A stretch of 6,597 nt of DNA. Source: Paraprevotella sp. (GTDB lineage Bacteria; Bacteroidota; Bacteroidia; Bacteroidales; Bacteroidaceae). A model generated the notes under the pieces. The model was given only the letters and a program-made list of their open reading frames with translations, did no database searches and had not been told where the DNA came from. The stretch spans positions 1 through 6,597 of the forward strand of contig JAGBUF010000325.1 of NCBI GenBank assembly GCA_017630975.1. The letters run 5' to 3'. The position numbers were made by a program, and so were the translations under genes. Shown in pieces: positions 1-6,439 of the stretch (positions are counted from its first letter, which is position 1; each line of letters opens with the position of its first letter).

Positions 1-1
1 A

Positions 2-1573
2 GGAAACATCTCTGTAAAAGAAGGTGCTCCTACACAATCTGTAGCCGATCAAGAAGAAATCGAGAAATTGTTCCCTAACACTTACGGAATGCCACTGATT
101 GAATTCGTTCCGGGTGAGGCAAAGGAATATGCACCCATCAATGTAGGTGTAATTTTGTCCGGTGGCCAGGCTCCTGGTGGACACAATGTTATCTGCGGTT
201 TGTTTGACGGTATCAAGAGATTGAACAAGGACAGTAAACTGTATGGTTTTATTTTGGGTCCTGGCGGTTTGGTAGACCACAACTACATGGAATTAACAGC
301 AGACATCATAGACGAATACCGCAACACAGGTGGTTTTGACATGATTGGTTCCGGTCGTACTAAGTTGGAAAAAGAAGAGCAATTTGAGAAGGGTCTTGAA
401 ATCATCAAGAAGTTGGACATCAAAGCTATCGTTATTATTGGTGGTGACGACTCTAACACCAACGCATGCGTATTGGCTGAGTACTACGCAGCAAAAAAAT
501 GCGGTGTTCAAGTAATCGGCTGCCCCAAGACCATCGATGGTGACTTGAAGAACGAACAAATTGAAACATCTTTCGGTTTCGATACTGCATGTAAGACCTA
601 CGCTGAGGTCATCGGAAATATCCAACGCGACGCAAACTCAGCACGCAAATACTGGCACTTCATCAAGTTGATGGGTCGTTCAGCTTCACACATCGCATTG
701 GAGTGCGCATTGCAATGCCAACCTAATATTTGTATCATCTCTGAAGAAGTAGAAGCTAAGAACCAGACTCTTGATGATGTAGTAACTTATATCGCTGAAG
801 CGGTTGCAGCTCGCGCTAAGGAAGGCAATAACTTCGGAACAGTATTGATTCCTGAAGGTTTGGTAGAGTTCATCCCGGCTATGAAGAACCTGATTGCAGA
901 GTTGAACGACCTCTTGGCTACTCCGGAAGGTGCAGCACAAAGCAAGGAAGAGCAACGCGGTTGGATTCTTGGCAAGCTTTCTGCTGAGAACAAGGCTGTT
1001 TACGAATCATTGCCATTGGGAGTAGCTGCACAGCTCACCATGGAGCGTGACCCACACGGAAACGTACAGGTATCATTGATTGAGACAGAGAAATTGTTGT
1101 CAGAAATGGTAAGCAACAAACTTGAGGCTTGGAAAGCTGAAGGCAAGTTCAATGGCAAGTTCGCTGCATTGCACCACTTCTTCGGTTACGAAGGTCGTTG
1201 CGCAGCTCCTTCAAACTACGACTCAGACTACTGCTATGCATTAGGAACCAGCGCTGCTATGTTGATGGCAAACGGCAAGACCGGTTACATGGCTATTGTA
1301 AAGAACACTACAGCTCCTGCTGCAGAGTGGATCGCTGGCGGTGTGCCTATCACAATGATGATGAACATGGAAAAACGTCATGGCGAAATGAAGCCGGTAA
1401 TCAAGAAGGCTTTGGTTCGTTTGGATGGTGCTCCTTTCAAAGAATTTGTAGCCAACCGCGAAAAGTGGGCAAAGGATACATGCTTTGTATATCCTGGTCC
1501 TATCCAATACTTCGGTCCAACTGAAGTTTGCGACCAACCTACAAAAACTTTGCAATTGGAACAAGCGAAGTAA
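2..1573 (+). CDS. pfp: Pyrophosphate-dependent 6-phosphofructokinase (PFP), 5' end cut by window edge
   Basis: Cytoplasmic glycolytic enzyme that interconverts fructose 6-phosphate and fructose 1,6-bisphosphate, using pyrophosphate instead of ATP, so the step is reversible. The frame is open from base 2, giving 523 residues. Full-length long-form PFPs have about 550, so roughly 25 N-terminal residues lie outside. Visible motifs, in fragment numbering: GGQAPGGHN at 54-62 (phosphate-binding loop), GGDDSNTN at 147-154, PKTIDGDL at 175-182 with catalytic Asp179, MGR at 224-226. In the family, Asp at the second position of GGDD (Asp150) and Lys before TID (Lys176) mark PPi rather than ATP use; both are present. 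The C-terminal part has the YEGR...PSNYDSDY region typical of the long PFP clade. A TTG at base 68 is an internal codon, not the start, because the reading continues upstream with family-like sequence. Gene end is followed by a terminator. The function is secure. Confidence 0.96.
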   Translation, partial: GNISVKEGAPTQSVADQEEIEKLFPNTYGMPLIEFVPGEAKEYAPINVGVILSGGQAPGGHNVICGLFDGIKRLNKDSKLYGFILGPGGLVDHNYMELTADIIDEYRNTGGFDMIGSGRTKLEKEEQFEKGLEIIKKLDIKAIVIIGGDDSNTNACVLAEYYAAKKCGVQVIGCPKTIDGDLKNEQIETSFGFDTACKTYAEVIGNIQRDANSARKYWHFIKLMGRSASHIALECALQCQPNICIISEEVEAKNQTLDDVVTYIAEAVAARAKEGNNFGTVLIPEGLVEFIPAMKNLIAELNDLLATPEGAAQSKEEQRGWILGKLSAENKAVYESLPLGVAAQLTMERDPHGNVQVSLIETEKLLSEMVSNKLEAWKAEGKFNGKFAALHHFFGYEGRCAAPSNYDSDYCYALGTSAAMLMANGKTGYMAIVKNTTAPAAEWIAGGVPITMMMNMEKRHGEMKPVIKKALVRLDGAPFKEFVANREKWAKDTCFVYPGPIQYFGPTEVCDQPTKTLQLEQAK

Positions 1574-1588
1574 TTCCATAAAATAAGC

Positions 1589-1633
1589 GTCAAGTTCCTT
1601 CATCCACCGGGCGAAGGGACTTGACTTGTTTTT
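1589..1633 (+). terminator. Rho-independent terminator after the phosphofructokinase gene
   Basis: A 13-bp stem pairs 1589-1601 (GTCAAGTTCCTTC) with 1613-1625 (GAAGGGACTTGAC), with one G-U wobble. The loop is 11 bases. TTG and five Ts (1629-1633) follow. It starts 15 bases after the stop codon and ends 14 bases before the lysozyme start codon. Confidence 0.85.
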
Positions 1634-1647
1634 ATACCTGCAACAGA

Positions 1648-2550
1648 ATGAGTACAACACAACGTCCTAAAAAGTCTGCGTCTAAAGTAACAACAAGGAA
1701 AAACGGAACAGTCAGGAAAAATCGGGCCACAAACACTAAACGAAATAGCCGGAAAACACGTTCTTCCTCCAAACGTTTTGTACTTTGGAAGATAGCATTA
1801 TGGGCTATTGCCATTATTCTTTTCTTGTCTGTTGCATTCTATTTCATCTTTATTGACTCACACTCTTTTCGATGGAGAGCGGTTTATGGCGAAGCAAAAT
1901 ACCCTGCCGGCTATGAGATACACGGCATAGACATTTCGCGTTATCAGGAAACAATAGATTGGGAATTGGTACGCAATGCTCAACTTGACACCTTTCCTGT
2001 ACAATTTGTATTTATCAAAGCCACAGAAGGCGAGGAGTTGGTTGACTCATACTTCAAGCAAAATTTCACCAAAGCAAAAGAAAACAACATAATCAGAGGA
2101 GCTTATCATTTCTTCATTCCAGGTGTCGACCCGGAAAAACAAGCACAATCGTTCATCAGCCAAGTACAATTGCAAGCAGGTGATTTACCTCCGGTGTTGG
2201 ATGTGGAAAAGGATGGACGTCTTTCCAAAAAAGAGTTACGCGAAGCGGTCAAGAAATGGTTGGATATCATTGAAAAGGAATATCGAGTAAAACCTATCAT
2301 TTACACAGGACACAAATTCAAGATGAAATATTTGAACACCCCGATATTCAACAACTATCCCAATTGGATAGCGCATTATTACATTGACAGTCTGGAGTTC
2401 AATGGCAACTGGTCATTTTGGCAACATACCGACTATGGAAAAGTAAATGGCATCAATGGTCCAGTTGACTGTAATGTATTCAATGGCTCAATAGAAGAGC
2501 TAATGGCATTGACTATCCCAGATACGACTGCAACATCTGATATACAATGA
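1648..2550 (+). CDS. Membrane-anchored GH25 lysozyme (N-acetylmuramidase)
   Basis: 300-residue protein predicted to cleave the MurNAc-GlcNAc beta-1,4 bond of peptidoglycan. Residues 1-43 are a strongly basic tail (16 Lys/Arg, no Asp/Glu). Residues about 44-70 form one hydrophobic helix (RFVLWKIALW...FYFIFID). Residues about 90-285 are the GH25 barrel: HGIDISRYQ at 92-100 with Asp95, FIKATEG at 122-128, GAYHFF at 151-156, the catalytic DVE (Asp185, Glu187), IYTGHKF at 218-224, FWQ near 257-259 and VDCNVF at 273-278. The positive-inside rule puts the tail in the cytoplasm and the enzyme in the periplasm, so it is probably tethered to the inner membrane. ATG at 1648 is chosen because the in-frame TTG at 1621 lies inside the terminator stem. 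There is no clear Shine-Dalgarno sequence, which is common in Bacteroidetes. It could serve cell-wall remodelling; a phage origin is less likely given the anchor and the housekeeping neighbours. Confidence 0.9.
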   Translation: MSTTQRPKKSASKVTTRKNGTVRKNRATNTKRNSRKTRSSSKRFVLWKIALWAIAIILFLSVAFYFIFIDSHSFRWRAVYGEAKYPAGYEIHGIDISRYQETIDWELVRNAQLDTFPVQFVFIKATEGEELVDSYFKQNFTKAKENNIIRGAYHFFIPGVDPEKQAQSFISQVQLQAGDLPPVLDVEKDGRLSKKELREAVKKWLDIIEKEYRVKPIIYTGHKFKMKYLNTPIFNNYPNWIAHYYIDSLEFNGNWSFWQHTDYGKVNGINGPVDCNVFNGSIEELMALTIPDTTATSDIQ

Positions 2551-2560
2551 GCCGTTTCTA

Positions 2561-3400
2561 TTAGAGTTCAAACATCAAGGACGCCCAGTTCTCACGCTCT
2601 GTCTGATTTACAAACGTCAAACCAAGTTCAGTTGCTTTCGCCTTGAGTGATTCAATATCTTCTACATAAAAACCGCTCAGAACCAAACGACTACCCTTAT
2701 GCATCACCGAACGGAAAGCCGGCATATCAGCCAAAAGGATATTACGGTTGATATTCGCAAGCACTACATCATAAGACAAACCTTCGGTAAGAACGGAGGC
2801 ATCACCTTCAACAACATCAATAGGAGCGACACTATTCAATGCCACGTTTTCAAGTGTATTTTTGACGCTCCAATTGTCGATATCATAAGCAAAAATATGC
2901 TTTGCACCACGCATCAATGCAAAGATGCTCAAAATACCGGTACCGCAACCTGCATCCAACACATCAAGACCGGCCATATCCATGTGTAAAAGGCGTTCAA
3001 TAATCATACCGGTAGTCTGATGACCGCCTGTACCAAAAGCTTGGTGTGGATCAATAATAATCTTATAATCATAAGAACTGGCTGCATCCTGTTGATTAGT
3101 AACCAACACTCTATCCGCTATCACAACGGGTTTGAATCCTTCTTTCTCCCATTGTTCATTCCAATTCTTATCCTCAGCCTCAACAATGGTATATGTTACC
3201 TGATGATCTATAAATGGGAAAGCCTCAACCATTTCATCAAGAGCCTCTTGATGGAACAAACGTTCTTGTGCATATCCTTTGAAACCATCTTCTGTTTCTA
3301 CAAAACTTTCCAATCCTGCTTCTCCCACCAAAGTCATCAACAAGTCAGCGGCATCTGTACTGAACGGTGTGATTTTAAAATCCAATTCGAAGTATTTCAT
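2561..3400 (-). CDS. prmA: Ribosomal protein L11 methyltransferase
   Basis: 279-residue cytoplasmic S-adenosylmethionine-dependent enzyme that methylates ribosomal protein L11 on lysine side chains and the N-terminus. An N-terminal substrate-recognition domain (about 1-75) is followed by NWNEQWE at 79-85. The PrmA signature IDPHQAFGTGGHQTT is at 116-130, with His119 where the E. coli enzyme has Gly. The SAM-binding motif I VLDAGCGTG is at 147-155. The acidic AYDID at 171-175 probably binds the ribose, ANINRN at 215-220 is the motif IV region, and LSGF is at 241-244. The length is close to E. coli PrmA (293). The start ATG (3398-3400 on the complementary strand) gives a family-like N-terminus (MKYFELDFKI). 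The gene converges with the lysozyme gene, 10 bases between stops, and diverges from the operon on its right. I see no terminator of its own. Confidence 0.95.
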   Translation of the reverse strand: MKYFELDFKITPFSTDAADLLMTLVGEAGLESFVETEDGFKGYAQERLFHQEALDEMVEAFPFIDHQVTYTIVEAEDKNWNEQWEKEGFKPVVIADRVLVTNQQDAASSYDYKIIIDPHQAFGTGGHQTTGMIIERLLHMDMAGLDVLDAGCGTGILSIFALMRGAKHIFAYDIDNWSVKNTLENVALNSVAPIDVVEGDASVLTEGLSYDVVLANINRNILLADMPAFRSVMHKGSRLVLSGFYVEDIESLKAKATELGLTFVNQTERENWASLMFEL

Positions 3401-3433
3401 AAGACTCTAATCGTTAAGAACTGATTTTGTTTG

Positions 3434-3461
3434 CAAAAATAGTAAAAAAAGAGTTATCAAA
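3434..3461 (-). promoter_or_regulatory. Candidate promoter for prmA
   Basis: On the minus strand TATTTTTG (3441-3434) matches the Bacteroidetes -7 element TAnnTTTG. A TTTG (3461-3458) precedes it at 16 bases, somewhat closer than the usual roughly 19. The -7 element lies 33 bases ahead of the prmA start codon. The -7 match is good and the spacing is suboptimal. Confidence 0.5.
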
Positions 3462-3482
3462 AGACGTTAAATTGAGCAATAT

Positions 3483-3515
3483 CTTGGCAAATCAGTATGG
3501 AATCGTTTATATTTG
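3483..3515 (+). promoter_or_regulatory. Candidate Bacteroidetes-type promoter for the low-complexity protein/barrel operon
   Basis: TATATTTG (3508-3515) is a perfect match to the -7 element TAnnTTTG. CTTG (3483-3486) sits 21 bases upstream as a partial -33 element. Transcription would begin near 3520-3524, downstream of the ATG at 3497. This supports translation from ATG 3536, which has AAGG (3527-3530) five bases ahead of it. Confidence 0.65.
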
Positions 3516-3535
3516 CATATATAAATAAGGTAAGA

Positions 3536-4525
3536 ATGAAAAAATTAAGATGGATTATAGCACTTTGCATGACAATGATGGTGATGTCAGTATGGGCGCA
3601 ATACGACGACATGTACTTCACACCAAAGAAGAAAGCAAAGAAAGAAACCGTTAAGGAACAGACGATAGGAGAGAGCTATAGCGAAGACCATGCAGAAGTG
3701 GTCTATAGTGATAACCAACGCAATGTGGACGAGTACAACAGACGTTACACTTCTGACGTTGACACATACGACAGCACAGAAGTTGATAATGAAGTACCTG
3801 CCGAAGAATACGAATACTCCAAACGCATCTTACGTTTCAGTACACCGAGTGTAGGAATACCCGTGAGCAGTCCGTTATACTGGGAGCTATGTTATGGTCC
3901 GGCTTCCATCTATTGGGACGTATATGATGACGGAGTCTATGCCTATGTATCCCCAAGTACATGGAACAATTGGTATTACGGGTGGGGATGGAGCTCCTTC
4001 TACCCATATTGGGGATGGAGAGACCCATGGCACTATGGATGGTATGACCCGTGGTACTGCGGATATGGCTACTACAATCCGTATTACTATCCATACTACG
4101 GACACCACCACCATTACCCACATTATGCGCCATCACTCCGACCTGGCAATGGAGGTAAACCGGCATACCGCCCCAGCACGCAATATCGCGAAAGAAGTTC
4201 ACTGGCAAGGGGCGACCGTAACACCAACAACAGGAGCAACCGTACCACTGTAACCTCACGTGACAACACACAACGACGCACAAACAGTACAACTACACGT
4301 AACAACAGTACAAGTAGCAACCGCAACTCAACACCGGTAAGAAGTTCTTCGGGACGTAGCAGTTCTACGCCTACAAGAAGTTCAAGCTATAGTAGCGGTA
4401 GTAACTACAACAGTGGCTCATCCAGAAGTTCCTACAGTTCGCCATCCTATAGTTCCCCATCACGTTCAGGTGGTTTTTCACCCTCCAGAGGTGGTGGAGG
4501 CGGTTCAAGAGGAGGACGCAGATAA
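3536..4525 (+). CDS. Secreted low-complexity protein: aromatic Trp/Tyr/His-rich middle, Arg/Ser/Asn/Gly-rich tail; function unknown
   Basis: 329 residues; I recognise no enzymatic domain. A signal peptide covers 1-21 (MKKLRWIIALCMTMMVMSVWA, cleavage likely before Gln22), so the protein is exported. Residues 23-95 are acidic and Lys-rich (KKKAKKE at 31-37). Residues 107-200 are extraordinarily aromatic: 11 Trp lie between 116 and 173, then imperfect DPW/NPY repeats (DPWHYG, DPWYCG, NPYYYPYYG) and a His run at 190-193. Residues 201-329 are disordered-looking and basic, with RSS repeats, SY/SPS repeats and a terminal Gly5-SRGGRR. The DNA word AGAAGTTC, encoding RSS in three of its four copies, occurs at 4193, 4340, 4376 and 4424. 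ATG 3536 is preferred over ATG 3497 because it opens the signal peptide and follows the predicted transcription start. The stop lies 20 bases before the barrel gene, so the two are probably co-transcribed. Possible roles are an envelope or matrix component, or a partner of that barrel. All are inference. Confidence 0.85.
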   Translation: MKKLRWIIALCMTMMVMSVWAQYDDMYFTPKKKAKKETVKEQTIGESYSEDHAEVVYSDNQRNVDEYNRRYTSDVDTYDSTEVDNEVPAEEYEYSKRILRFSTPSVGIPVSSPLYWELCYGPASIYWDVYDDGVYAYVSPSTWNNWYYGWGWSSFYPYWGWRDPWHYGWYDPWYCGYGYYNPYYYPYYGHHHHYPHYAPSLRPGNGGKPAYRPSTQYRERSSLARGDRNTNNRSNRTTVTSRDNTQRRTNSTTTRNNSTSSNRNSTPVRSSSGRSSSTPTRSSSYSSGSNYNSGSSRSSYSSPSYSSPSRSGGFSPSRGGGGGSRGGRR

Positions 4526-4545
4526 AAACAAACAAATAAAAAGGC

Positions 4546-6129
4546 ATGAAAAAGATATATACTATAGCAATGTCACTCATGGTGTCAGCCTCAATAATGA
4601 TGGCGCAAACACCTTACATCAACGAGAACTTTATGGCATCCGACCTAAACGGAACAGCGCGTTTCATTGGTATGGGAGGAGCATTGGGAGCATTAGGTGC
4701 CGACATATCTGCCGGCAGTGCCAACCCCGCAGCACAAGGCTTATATCGACGTAGCGATGTAGGCATGACACTCAGTGTACTCACCCAACAAGAAAAGCCA
4801 GACTTGAATGCAGACATGACACACGTATCATTCGACCAGTTTGGTTTCGTGCTGACACTCCCCATGTTTGGCAAAAACATCAACTATATCAATTTTGGTA
4901 TCAACTACCAGAAAAGAGCAAATTTCAATCATGCTTTCATTGCCGACAATGACCACCTTAATGGATTGTCACAGACTCAACAGATGGCAGACATCCTCAA
5001 CTACACGCAGTATTCAACCCCATTGGCAGACCTGATGTATGATGCCTGTTTGGTCAACCCCATTTACGAACGTGACCAAAACGGTAATGTCATCATGGAC
5101 GAGAACAATAAACCACGTTACGACTCCTATGATGCATTCCTTGCTGAGAAAAATCAGTACGACCGTATCACAGAAGGAGGCATTGATGGATATGACTTCA
5201 ATATCTCCATGAATTTCCGCGACCGCTTGTATTTCGGTTTTATGTTCGGCTTCTGCGATGTGGACTACTACAGTTATAGCACCTACCGTGAATATTTCCA
5301 GTCAGGCCGAGGCATTGATGAGCTCTATTCTCTGTACAATACACACAGCGTGAAGGGAGTGGGATTTAATGCCAAGTTCGGTATCATTGCACGCCCCATT
5401 GAAACATCCGCCTTTCGTGTAGGACTCTCTGTTGAAACGCCCACTATCTATCATTTGGATTCATATACGGACTACAGCATAGACTCACCCATGAGTGAAG
5501 ATGAGAACTACGAACTGATATATGGCAGTTTCTACACCCATCGTCCGGAAAAGGACCTCTTCCCGTTGATGATGCGCCTGAAAACACCTTGGAAGGTTCG
5601 TGCATCACTGGGTCACACCATTGGTAAATACTTAGCATTAGGAGCAGAGTATGAGTTTGCCAACTATGGAGGTGCGCGACAGACCTACGAAGATTTGGAC
5701 TACGGTTATACCAATAAAGATAGCCACATGGACGCCATGTACAAGAACATATTGTGCGCCTCACATTCGTTCAAGTTCGGTATGGAATTCAATATCATCG
5801 ACCAGGTGGCACTGCGTGCCGGCTATAACTATTTCTCCAAAGCCTTCAACAAAGATGCACGTTTGGACCAGACAGGTGAGTCACCCGCATTCAACTACCA
5901 GTCGTCCACCGACTTCATCAACAAAGGCGATGTCAACATCTTCACTGCCGGCATCGGTTTCCGTGGCAAGCACCTATATGCCGACTTTGCGTACAAATAC
6001 CGTATGCAGTCAGGTGACTTCTATTCCTTTGACGACACCTATATAGGAGACGACACCCATCGTTTACAACCGGTCAATGTTAATATGAACAACCACCAGG
6101 TCTACTTCTCATTAGGATATAAGTTTTAG
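4546..6129 (+). CDS. FadL/OmpP1-like outer-membrane beta-barrel protein
   Basis: 527 residues. A signal peptide (1-20, MKKIYTIAMS...IMMA, cleavage before Gln21) directs export. The mature N-terminus has the Gly/Ala-rich segment FIGMGGALGALGADISAGSA and then NPA at 60-62, the pattern of the FadL/OmpP1 family, whose barrels let hydrophobic compounds cross the outer membrane. The remainder alternates short amphipathic strands with polar loops: for example INFGINYQ at 115-122, LYFGFMFGF at 228-236, KFGMEFNI at 410-417 and VALRAGYNYF at 421-430. It ends in VYFSLGYKF, with the terminal Phe expected for assembly by the Bam machinery. It is longer than E. coli FadL (about 446 residues), with a long loop near 140-210. 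Some Bacteroidales relatives carry the label hemin receptor; nothing here supports heme as the substrate. An A-rich 20-base leader with AAGG close to the ATG separates it from the upstream gene, which indicates one operon. Confidence 0.85.
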   Translation: MKKIYTIAMSLMVSASIMMAQTPYINENFMASDLNGTARFIGMGGALGALGADISAGSANPAAQGLYRRSDVGMTLSVLTQQEKPDLNADMTHVSFDQFGFVLTLPMFGKNINYINFGINYQKRANFNHAFIADNDHLNGLSQTQQMADILNYTQYSTPLADLMYDACLVNPIYERDQNGNVIMDENNKPRYDSYDAFLAEKNQYDRITEGGIDGYDFNISMNFRDRLYFGFMFGFCDVDYYSYSTYREYFQSGRGIDELYSLYNTHSVKGVGFNAKFGIIARPIETSAFRVGLSVETPTIYHLDSYTDYSIDSPMSEDENYELIYGSFYTHRPEKDLFPLMMRLKTPWKVRASLGHTIGKYLALGAEYEFANYGGARQTYEDLDYGYTNKDSHMDAMYKNILCASHSFKFGMEFNIIDQVALRAGYNYFSKAFNKDARLDQTGESPAFNYQSSTDFINKGDVNIFTAGIGFRGKHLYADFAYKYRMQSGDFYSFDDTYIGDDTHRLQPVNVNMNNHQVYFSLGYKF

Positions 6130-6255
6130 AAAAAACATTTAGAGTCAGGATTGTAGGCATTCCAAAACTTCGAATCGTGGGACGAGTAACAAGTACAGGA
6201 TCTCACGCTTGAACCGAAATGCTGAAGATATTACTCTGATAATCAGATATACAAT

Positions 6256-6305
6256 AACGGGAACTATATGAATTGATACCATAAAGTTCCCGTTGTTTTT
6301 ATTTT
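6256..6305 (+). terminator. Strong Rho-independent terminator for the barrel operon
   Basis: AACGGGAACT (6256-6265) pairs perfectly with AGTTCCCGTT (6285-6294). After one A-A mismatch, TATG (6267-6270) pairs with CATA (6280-6283), leaving a 9-base loop. The tail is G, five Ts, A, four Ts (6295-6305). It lies 126 bases after the barrel stop codon. The minus-strand side lacks a T-run, so it acts on + strand transcripts. Confidence 0.9.
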
Positions 6306-6343
6306 CCCAAGGTTGATATTTTATAGATATATACGATTCTTGG

Positions 6344-6374
6344 TCGGTAAGTTGAAAAATAACTGAGTTACCGA
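6344..6374. repeat. Inverted repeat between converging transcripts
   Basis: TCGGTAA (6344-6350) and TTACCGA (6368-6374) are perfect inverted copies around a 17-base spacer. An alternative fold adds AGTT/AACT pairing inside the spacer. No T-run follows on either strand, so it is not a standard terminator. It lies downstream of the minus-strand partial gene and could mark the 3' end of that transcript. Confidence 0.4.
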
Positions 6375-6396
6375 TAAAGAATAACACCTTTCCCCA

Positions 6397-6421
6397 TTTG
6401 AAAAATCTACAAAATTTCAAA
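6397..6421. repeat. AT-rich inverted repeat just downstream of the minus-strand partial gene
   Basis: TTTGAAA (6397-6403) and TTTCAAA (6415-6421) are inverted copies with an 11-base spacer. CC (6394-6395) and GG (6422-6423) extend the stem past a one-base bulge. It begins 18 bases beyond the minus-strand stop codon. A weak terminator for that gene is possible, but the tract after it is not a clean T-run. Confidence 0.3.
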
Positions 6422-6439
6422 GGTCATCGTTTTTGGATG

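Larger units (their letters stand above)
6130..6439. other. Non-coding region after the barrel gene
   Basis: About 310 bases with no gene I can support. It holds the terminator at 6256-6305 and the inverted repeats at 6344-6374 and 6397-6421. There is also a perfect dyad TCTGAT-A-ATCAGA at 6235-6247 and a small imperfect hairpin at 6148-6163 (GGATTG, loop TAGG, CATTCC). A 42-codon + frame without a start codon (6143-6271) may be a gene relic. No promoter of the TAnnTTTG type was found before the terminator, so a separate small RNA is not supported. Confidence 0.6.

Noticed and set aside
68..70. TTG at 68 as start of the phosphofructokinase gene
   Set aside because: The frame is open to base 2 with family-like residues upstream (for example [13 protein letters not shown]), so the true start lies left of the window.
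1549..1578. TTTG-N18-TAATTCCA as a promoter for the lysozyme gene
   Set aside because: The second box matches TAnnTTTG in only three of six defined positions and lies within the end of the preceding gene.
1621..1647. TTG at 1621 as lysozyme start
   Set aside because: It sits inside the terminator stem; ATG 1648 gives a sensible basic tail and anchor.
2519..2539. CAGAT...ATCTG hairpin as a terminator for prmA or the lysozyme gene
   Set aside because: The stem is only 5 bp and no T-run follows on either strand.
3497..3535. ATG at 3497 as start of the low-complexity protein
   Set aside because: It lies ahead of the predicted -7 element and would put 13 residues before a clean signal peptide.
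3894..4253. Open + frame of 119 codons inside the low-complexity gene
   Set aside because: It is an out-of-frame by-product of the repetitive Trp/Tyr/His codons, with Thr/Met-rich content and no signals.
6123..6136. GTTTT/AAAAC hairpin at the barrel stop codon
   Set aside because: Five mostly A-T pairs with no T-run; the real terminator is at 6256-6305.
6161..6187. TTCGAAT (6169-6175) as the T-loop of a tRNA
   Set aside because: Flanking bases do not form a T-stem (AAAAC against CGTGG), and there is no acceptor or anticodon arm.
6145..6420. Open minus-strand frame of 91 codons
   Set aside because: It has only a TTG start directly after a stop, runs through the operon terminator, and its residues look like translated AT-rich spacer.
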